Source: Bugula neritina | Taxonomy: Eukaryota; Bryozoa; Gymnolaemata; Cheilostomatida; Bugulidae | Direction of reading: 5' to 3' | Length of the DNA stretch: 64,000 nucleotides | Assembly: GCA_964035545.1 (NCBI GenBank) | Contig: OZ037773.1 | Span: 3,327,751-3,391,750 of the forward strand | In this document: piece after piece, positions 56,505 to 64,000 of the stretch | How positions within the stretch are numbered: position 1 is the stretch's first letter | How the letters are laid out: every line of letters starts with the position of its first letter | The notes under the pieces: model-generated | What the model saw: only the letters and a program-made list of their open reading frames with translations | Told to the model about the DNA's origin: nothing | Database searches by the model: none | Translations under genes and position numbers: made by a program

Positions 56505-59202
56505 TTTACTATCTGTAACACATCCGTCCAAGTCACAAGTTTACCAACTACAAAAAGAAAATTAAGATTGAAATCTGTTCAAAGCATTTTACTGTCACCA
56601 ATGAAAACTTCAACTAGTAAGAATCACTCCTCTCACTAGCCTTATACTTAATCTTATAAGTTATGACTGAAACTTCAATTTTAAATTAATTTTGTATGCA
56701 AGTTTAAACTCTGTTAATCATTTAATAGTAATGGTAATCAGTAACTGTACTTCGTAGTGTAATGTATTTCAGATTTTGCAGAAGATCGCTTTAAAATATT
56801 TTTATTAGTATTTGTATTTTTATTATAATTATGTATTACTATTACTATTAGTATTACTATTTTATACTATTAGTATTAGTATTAGTATAAAATTAAAATA
56901 TTACTATTAGTATATTTAATTTTATTGTTTATATTAATAATAATAATATTATTATATTTAAATGTATTTATTATGATAAATATTTATAACAATTAAATTA
57001 ATCATAATCATTAATCACTATGATTCAAGTATGATTTAGATTTTACAGGATTCCATTTCATTTTCATGTGTGAATCTGAAAGTGAAACTGAATCAATCAC
57101 AATGTGAATGTCAATGTGAATCATGAATGACAATGTCCTGCGTTGAATTTCGCAGTTTATTATTCTACTTTATAGTAAAAATATTAATATCCATAATCAT
57201 ATCCGTGTACTGTACAGACACTGATAGTGGTACTGTAACTCTAACAGTAACTATACCAATAGTAATACTATTATTACTATAAAATTAAATATAATATTAA
57301 TATTAATGATTATCTTGTAAGCGGATATTTAACTCCGTAAACTAATCCGAGATTTCGTAGAATCCTATACAAAAATAATTATGGATACCAGAATAACAAA
57401 AAATGCTGAAATAATATTGGTTATATAATTTCAAATTTAATTAAAAATTTAAATGACAAATAAAATACTTGATACGTCATTTCAAGAGTTTTACTTGTAT
57501 ATAATTAATATTATAAGGAGGAAATAGCACTGCGATATACGAAATAGAAACACGTATAAATTTATATACTTGAAACGGCGGGATATCTTATGGAGCGCAC
57601 TTTTAACGTTTTGGGCTACTATATGTCAACAGTATGATGACATTCGAATCCGTGAATCGATGCTAATACTGAAATGCTCATGAGGTGTTCTTTCTTTGGG
57701 GTTGGCGTCAATTTTTTCATTTCTATCATATTCAGTGGGGTAACTGTGACTCGAATGTCACAATTATTAATCACTGTCAATGGGCAATCTACAGTTTCTT
57801 TTTCATATTTTTGCAAAACGTTTAATTGTTCAACTTCAAATGCATTCGTCTTAGAGTTTAGGCTTTAAGTTTAAGTCATTATCATTATCATTATGATTAT
57901 CATTATTCATTATGATTATGATTATCATTAATTATGATTATCATTATAAATATAAAATTCAATCTGAATAATATTAAACACTATACTTATAATTTTAGTG
58001 CCGTATATGAGTGTACATCAGTATGACTATTATACGTCACTTATTCTGATTCTCATATTCATATTGATATTCACAGTGATACTGATAGTGATAGTGAGTG
58101 CACTTGAACAACTCAACTACTAGTACTAGTACTACTAGAACTAGGTTATAGTAATAGTTATAATGATAATATAAATCTTATAGTTCAAGTTATACTTATA
58201 GTTAAAAGTTATACTTATACTTATAGTTATACTTATAGACTAAATTTTAATTCAATCTTTGTTTTATACTTATAGTTATAGAGTTGGGCTATTAGTAATC
58301 GTTATAGAATTGGCATTACTAGTACTAGTAGAAATACTATAATTACAATGATTAACATTATGGTTACGATAATTTAAACATTAATTAAAATATATTGCTC
58401 TGCGGTTGCTTTTACTTTTAGTTTAGGCTTTAGTCTTAGGTTTAAGTTTAGCTGAAACAGAGTGAGAATAAAATAATAATTTCTACCATTGGCATTACCA
58501 GTGTAAATACTGGTTAGTGGTTACCCATTCTTATATTGAGGCTCATAGTCATACTGATTTTAAGTATCTATATACTAATAGTATAACTCTTAGTAATAGT
58601 AATGCTAATAATGATACTCAGTAAATGTGGTAGCATTAGTATTAGTGTTACTAATATTAATAATATTAGTAAAAGCAATATAAAAACATATTGATATAGT
58701 AGTACGGGTAGTTATACTTATGGGCAGACTAAATGTAATAATGATACACTTAGGCTATTAGTATCACAGTATCAATATGACTATTAGTGAATCACTTTAT
58801 TGGTCCTAAACACTGACAGCGATTAGTGAAAGATAGACTTTGTAAGACTAAGAGTTATAATAAATTACACTCACTTAGAAGCTTAGCCTTGATTAACCAC
58901 ATTCGCTCTATGGAGTCAAAGACAATGCATTTTATTTACTAATGCATTGAATTTAGTAATTGTGGTGGTATGATTATAAATCAGTTTTATCAATATTGTT
59001 GTGAGTATTATTAACTTATTCAAATTTAGTGATACTCAGTAGATTTATATTTATTATAGCTTTGCATCTGCATTGATCGTACTTTTATAGGTTGTGAATT
59101 TAAAAGCTTTACTCATCTTACATTTTTTTATCAAATTCTAGAGATCTACAGAAGTTATCTCTATTAAAACAGTTAGACCACAAAATACTCGACGCAAGAG
59201 TC
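56505..59202. other. Divergent intergenic region, NMNAT (-) / PRPF39 (+)
   Basis: About 2.7 kb between start codons; most of it is degenerate repeat block 3. A 62-65 codon pair of overlapping frames at about 57619-57868 has no recognisable content. An acceptor-like TCAAATTCTAG at 59141 suggests the PRPF39 ATG lies in a second exon, with a noncoding exon further left. Confidence 0.65.
56780..58760. repeat. Degenerate hexamer-type repeat block 3 (divergent promoter)
   Basis: Same vocabulary as blocks 1 and 2: TATTACTATTACTATTAGTA near 56830, ATTATCATTATGATTATCAT near 57885, AGTTATACTTATAGTTAAAA and TTATACTTATAGTTATACTT near 58190-58230, and AGTATTAGTGTTACTAATAT near 58635. A unique-looking island at about 57330-57860 interrupts it. 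Confidence 0.75.
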
Positions 59203-62200
59203 ATGTCTGATGAGGTTTCTGCCCAGCCTGCTAATGCTGAGGAACAATTGGATTCCTTAGCCAGTGATTCGTCAATCTCAACTACAGAGAATATCAAATC
59301 CAGTGTGACAGCTAATGGAATCAATGATGATGTGACAACCCAAGAACATATATCCACAAGTGAAACGTAAGGCTTCTAAATTACAGAATCATTGGTTCCT
59401 TGAAATCGTGCCAGAAATTAAAAGATTTAAACTCTTTTTAGCATTTTAATTCTATTTTAAATTAAAGTAATTATGTTACAGAATGGAAACGGAAGTTGCT
59501 TTGGGTGATTCAGTTCAAGCTGTGAATGAGAACGAGGCTTCAAATAGTGGTAAGATTTCACATTTCTTTCTCACTGTGCACTCTGTTCTAACCTGGCCAT
59601 TAAATTACACTGTTGTTTAATTTATGCATTTGTGTGTGATTTGTTGAATTCATTTTGCAACTAGTAGTTTGGTGCTGGTGGCATTCATCAGGCATATTTA
59701 CATTTTAAAACTATAAATATGACTGATGAGTGCTACCAGCATGAAACTTTAGTTTCATAACAAAAAAACATCAAACAAATTGCTTTATTTGTTAACCATA
59801 TATCTACTTATTTTTCACTCTTAAATATTTCAGCAATTTTTATCTGCTGTTTGATAAATGATACTTTCAATAATTTATATTATGTTGGTCATTTCATAAC
59901 CATATCTAATTGTCCATATCATTCGTTGTAATAATAATATAATAAAATATCACATAGTTGCTATTAACTTTTTAGAGATCTAGTCTGCTTCCTTCTATGT
60001 CTTATATTGTCCATTCTATTTCTATATGCTACCCATTAACAAGCCCTCTATTTCTCTGTACTATCTTCTAGCAGGTGCTCTATTTCTCTGTACTATCTAC
60101 TAGCAAGTGCTCTATTTCTCAGTACTATATAATAGCAGGTGCTCTATTTCTCTGTACTATCTACCAGCAGGTGCTCTATTTCTCTGTACTATATACCAGC
60201 AGGTGCTCTATTTCTCTGTACTATCTACTAGCAGGTGCTTTATTTCTCTGTACTATCTACTAGCAGGTGCTTTATTTCTCTGTACTATATACTAGCAGGT
60301 GCTCTATTTCTCTGTACTATCTACTAGCAGGTGCTTTATTTCTCTGTACTATCTACTAGCAGGTGCTCTATTTCTCTGTACTATCTACTAGCAGGTGCTC
60401 TATTTCTCTGTACTATCTACTAGCAGGTGAAGACGTTTCAAGCAGCACGAAGACAGGGGAAGAAGCCGAGACAGTTGCTGCTGATGGCGATACTGGTAAG
60501 CCCAGATATACAGCATATTTTCTTTCCAGTATCTCCACTTTCTGCTTCTCTTTTGTTAAACTGATTGTACCATGTTTTTGCTTTCTACAACTGCGGCAGC
60601 CTTTCGTTATTTCCCTTTTGACAATTTGCACTTTAGACATGTTAGGCGATGCCACATAGAACAGGGAAAACTTGTCGCATACAGCGAAGTAGGGCTGTTT
60701 TTTGCCGGCTATAAGCTATTAACATACTAAACAAATTTACATCGTTTTTCATGTTATTGAAAATAACGGGTGAAAAAAATCCATAATGTAATATTTATAT
60801 AACAGGGACAGTAAATTCATGAGCAAATACATTTGGTCACTCCAGTTTTGCTAGCTGGGAGAGTATTGTGTGCAGCAGGTAACTCCCGCGGCAGATTTTT
60901 ACAGCATGTGGAATTCCCCTTCATGTGGCCAAACCTTTAACTTTATCCTTTGGCTAGGCACATTACACTTGCAGTCACTCTGTGTCTGTAGAATCATCAG
61001 GCAAACCCAAGAGATCTGCTGAAGTAGAGAGGCTGTGGGCTTTGGTGGACAAGAACAGACAAGACTTTGCCTCCTGGACTCAGCTGATAATGGTGGTGGA
61101 GAAAGAGGTGGGTTCCAGTAGCTGAGTCATGGAGGGCTAAGTTAGTGGTGGATATACTGGGGGGTTAGGTTAGTGGTGGATATACTGGGGGGTTAGGTTA
61201 GTGATGGAGAACTAGACTATTGAGAATGACAAAGCTATTACCAAGTTACATACAGTTTGAATAGCAATCATCCATGTTACACTGTCGGTTACCAAATATC
61301 ATGTTATTTTTGCTAACTCATTGTTGAGCAGTTTCTACATTGTCTCATTGCAGGGTTTGTTGGAAGGCCTGAGGGAAGTTTATGACGAGTTTCTACTCTA
61401 CTACCCCTTCTGCTACGGCTACTGGAAGAAACTGGCAGACTTTGTGGCGAGTAACCAAGGCAATGAAGCAGCGTATCAGGTAACCATCTCCGGTCGCACT
61501 CAGTCGCTGGTGCGGCGCCTGTGTCCCCAGCCGCCTTCTCGACAATGTATTGAAAGTAGTGAGGCTATTGTGTGAATACCGTTGTGCGTGTACTTCTAGT
61601 TGAACTGTTCAATGCTCTCTCACCACTATTTTGTAGCCCAACTGTTATGACTCCACAAGTAGCGTAGTAAGATAGCTACTTGTGGGGGTCGGATTTGATG
61701 CGTTGGTGCGCTGTCCTCAACGCAGCCCACCACTTGTATGTAACTATGAAAGAGCTGTGAGGAACTGAGCCGACAATATTCTAAGCACCCAGCTGCTCAG
61801 CCAGCCATCAGGCTCTGCTCTACTATGTAACCGTATGAGTAAGGTGGAAATACAACAATCACAGATGCATTACTTCCTACAAATTCTTGACTAAATGCTT
61901 TTCGTTGTGAGCTCTGGGCGTGTGTCTCTCTACAGCCGGCGTCTCTTCTCTGTTATTCAGGTGTACGAAGAAGCCGTAGTCGCTGTGGGTCTCAGCATCG
62001 ACGTGTGGGCCGCCTTTCTCGAGTTGTACATCGCCACAGAGAAACCCAGCGAAGAGATCAGGGCGTGAGTATCACTTCCTATATAACACAGTGCGCTATA
62101 CAATGGTTTTAGTTTTAGCTGATGTACCAGTGATATCTCTTCCACTTCTACAACATATCAAATCTGTTTCCTCATACAGTGTTCCCTCTACATCTCACGG

Positions 62201-64000
62201 TTCCATTTCACATGATTGGACCCCCATTTTGTGGCTTATGTATGTGTGTATGTGTATGGAAAGAAAATGGCCGAATGTAACGGATCAATGAGTTAAACAT
62301 GGTATTCCACTATGTCATGAATTGAGGTTTCGGGACCCGCAGCTTAGTGAGATATAGAGGGGGCATTGTATTCTTGATCTTTCTTACTCACTTCCTGCCA
62401 GTGTAGACTATAGTTGTGTCATGGCCTCTGGATTACACACAGACCGTGACTGTCAGGGTGAAATATTCTAGAACGTCTACTCTTGCAGGTTGTTTGAGCG
62501 AGCCATCAACACGTGTGGACTAGAGTTCAAGTCTGACAGGATCTGGGACATGTACATCGACTGGGAGGTGAAGAACAACCAGCTACTGAACATCACTCAG
62601 ATATACAGACGTCTGCTCGCCATACCTACTAAAAACTACACCATACACTACGAGAAGTATGTCCTTCCACTGAGCACTACAGGATTCATGTTGACTTTTG
62701 TGACAGTGGCTGTTTGCCATTATTTGTGTTGTTCTTTTTATTTTTTCATTTTAATTATATTTAGATGCGCAATTACTGGAGCTTTCTGTTTGTAAGGCAG
62801 ATATTTAGAATGATTCTATAAGCAGCTCCTAGCGGGGGGGGGGGGGTGGTGACTGAGTGCAGTAGTTTGTGGTCCTTGAGTTTGAAGTTGGAGTTTGTTG
62901 AAACCCTAAACCCCAAACCCCAAGCTTGGAGCTGCTCATAGCACCATTCAGATATTTAGAGTAACATTTCAGCTCAAACAGAAATCTGCTACTGGATACT
63001 ATGTTGTTATTTGTTGCGTTGCAGTGCAAAGGAACACGTAGAAAAACACGAGTTGTGGGAAATTCTCTCCCCTGAAGATATGAAAGCACTTAGGGTGAGA
63101 GCCAATGCTAGCCTCACTTCCAACACAGAAGGTGAGGGGGAGGAAGAGGGCAAGGACGCCCCTCCCGGTACTGCAGGAGACGAGGTTACAACTACCGCTG
63201 TCGATACGACAGCTGAAGATGATGTAGAGAGTGATCCACGTGAGTTAGCATTGGAACACAGGCTAGGCAGTGTTGTGTAGTTATCTAATAGAAGCACAGG
63301 CTAGGCAGAGTTGTGTAGTTATCTAATAGGAACCCAGGCTAGGCAGAGTTGTCTGTCTGGCTAGCTGCTAGCTCTCACTTCCTGTCATCTATTTAAATAA
63401 GTCATGTTGAGTGAAGGTAGACTGGCTTTCTTATTCGTTTGTCTAGTTTGGAGTAGTCTTCCCCTGGCTACTCAATCTGGGTCATTTTACTTAATTTAGT
63501 ACACACTAGAAATCTCCAGTTTTTAGCTATTTTTTCCAATTTAGCTGCTAATGACCATGGCTTTTTGCCCAAAACTAGTAAAATATGAATGGACACACCT
63601 AAATAATCAAGGTTCTGCTTAATTTTGCTTGATTTCCCATGTTTTTTTCTAATTATTCAGTCACTTTTGATTTCGGAGTTATGGTTTTTTCATAACACTT
63701 TGCAATCAAAAGTAGCTGAATAATTAGGAAAAAACCTAGCAAATCAAGCAAAATTAAGAAGAACCTTGATTATTTAGGTGTATTCATTCATATTTTACTA
63801 GTTTTGGGCAAAAGCCTTTGTTTATTAGCAACTAATTTGTGAAAAATAGCTAAAAACTGGAGATTTCCAGTGTGTACTAAAATTAATAAAATGACCCATC
63901 TCTTATGCACTCTGTAATGGTGTATTTCTAACTTGCTGTGTTCACAGAGACCATGTCGGAGGTGGTGAAAAAAGCTGCCAAGGACCTCCTACTTGCTGAC
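59203..64000 (+). CDS. PRPF39: PRPF39, U1 snRNP-associated splicing factor (3' end outside window)
   Basis: HAT-repeat (half-TPR) protein that supports U1 snRNP binding to 5' splice sites. Nine exons are visible: 59203-59366, 59482-59549, 60427-60495, 60992-61107, 61354-61479, 61961-62064, 62489-62656, 63025-63239 and 63948-64000 (cut by the window end); phases all match. An acidic, Ser/Thr-rich N terminus (about 100 residues) precedes HAT repeats: [104 protein letters not shown] and AKEHVEKH, in the order of human PRPF39. An acidic insert (GEGEEEGKD...) follows. About 340 residues are seen, roughly half the usual length. The exon 3 acceptor is the last unit of a 32-bp minisatellite. Confidence 0.94.
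60063..60426 (+). repeat. 32-bp minisatellite of tandem 3' splice sites before PRPF39 exon 3
   Basis: About eleven copies of a unit with GCTCTATTTCTCTGTACTAT then CTACTAGCAG. Each holds a pyrimidine-rich run, branch-point-like TACTATCTACTA and a terminal CAG. The last CAG (60424-60426) is the exon 3 acceptor. Confidence 0.95.
62177..62368. mobile_element. MITE with terminal inverted repeats and TA target site, copy 2
   Basis: 192 bases, flanked by TA, starting CAGTGTTCCCTCTACATCTCAC and ending GTGAGATATAGAGGGGGCATTG. Its right end (GACCCGCAGCTTAGTGAGATAT) is the reverse complement of the left end of the 16408-16603 copy, so it is the same family in the opposite orientation. It is in PRPF39 intron 6. 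Confidence 0.9.
63240..63350. repeat. 38-bp tandem repeat at PRPF39 exon 8 donor
   Basis: Three units containing CACAGGCTAGGCAGAGTTGT and GTAGTTATCTAATAG, beginning about 15 bases after the donor at 63240. Confidence 0.85.
63479..63897. mobile_element. Foldback MITE with ATCT flanks
   Basis: A 419-bp inverted repeat starting GGGTCATTTTA and ending TAAAATGACCC-like sequence. Long arms match as reverse complements (for example AAATCTCCAGTTTTTAGCTA against TAGCTAAAAACTGGAGATTT, and CCTAAATAATCAAGGTTCT against its complement). ATCT occurs immediately outside both ends (63475-63478 and 63898-63901), consistent with a four-base target duplication. It lies in PRPF39 intron 8. Confidence 0.9.

Overview
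This is a gene-dense, AT-rich, intron-rich animal nuclear sequence. Every gene after the first is split by GT-AG introns, and the histone H2B N-terminal tail ([17 protein letters not shown]) reads like those of lophotrochozoan invertebrates such as molluscs, annelids and their relatives. The phylum is an inference; nothing here fixes the species. Exon models below were built by hand from reading frame, splice signals and matching intron phases, and each joins in frame.

Layout. 1-407: intronless H2B (+), lacking only the first two bases of its ATG, with its 3' histone stem-loop. 1027-2761: Rab-family GTPase (-). 5999-6622: barrier-to-autointegration factor BANF1 (+). 7310-8065: frameshifted duplicate of the neighbouring Tctex1-type dynein light chain gene. 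10898-13490: intact DYNLT5-like gene (-). 16039-20015: zinc transporter ZIP9/SLC39A9 (-). 21807-29899: MOSPD2 (+), a CRAL-TRIO plus MSP-domain membrane protein. 31347-47145: a large papilin-like extracellular matrix gene (+) with signal peptide, papilin cassette, six Kunitz domains, five Ig domains and a PLAC domain, but no thrombospondin/ADAMTS-like region visible. 48181-49064: an unrecognised 112-residue protein (-). 52121-56504: NMNAT (-). 59203-64000: PRPF39 splicing factor (+), running off the window end.

The genes are mostly housekeeping and not functionally linked. The noncoding DNA is more unusual. All three divergent gene pairs (Rab/BANF1, ZIP9/MOSPD2, NMNAT/PRPF39) have long blocks of a degenerate six-base-type repeat vocabulary between them, while convergent intervals do not. 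Minisatellites repeatedly begin or end within a few tens of bases of splice sites. In PRPF39 a 32-bp array consists of near-perfect 3' splice sites, the last being the real acceptor; in NMNAT a 27-bp array stays open in the exon's reading frame. There are also a two-copy TA-flanked MITE family, tRNA-derived SINEs, three foldback elements and long (TA)n tracts.
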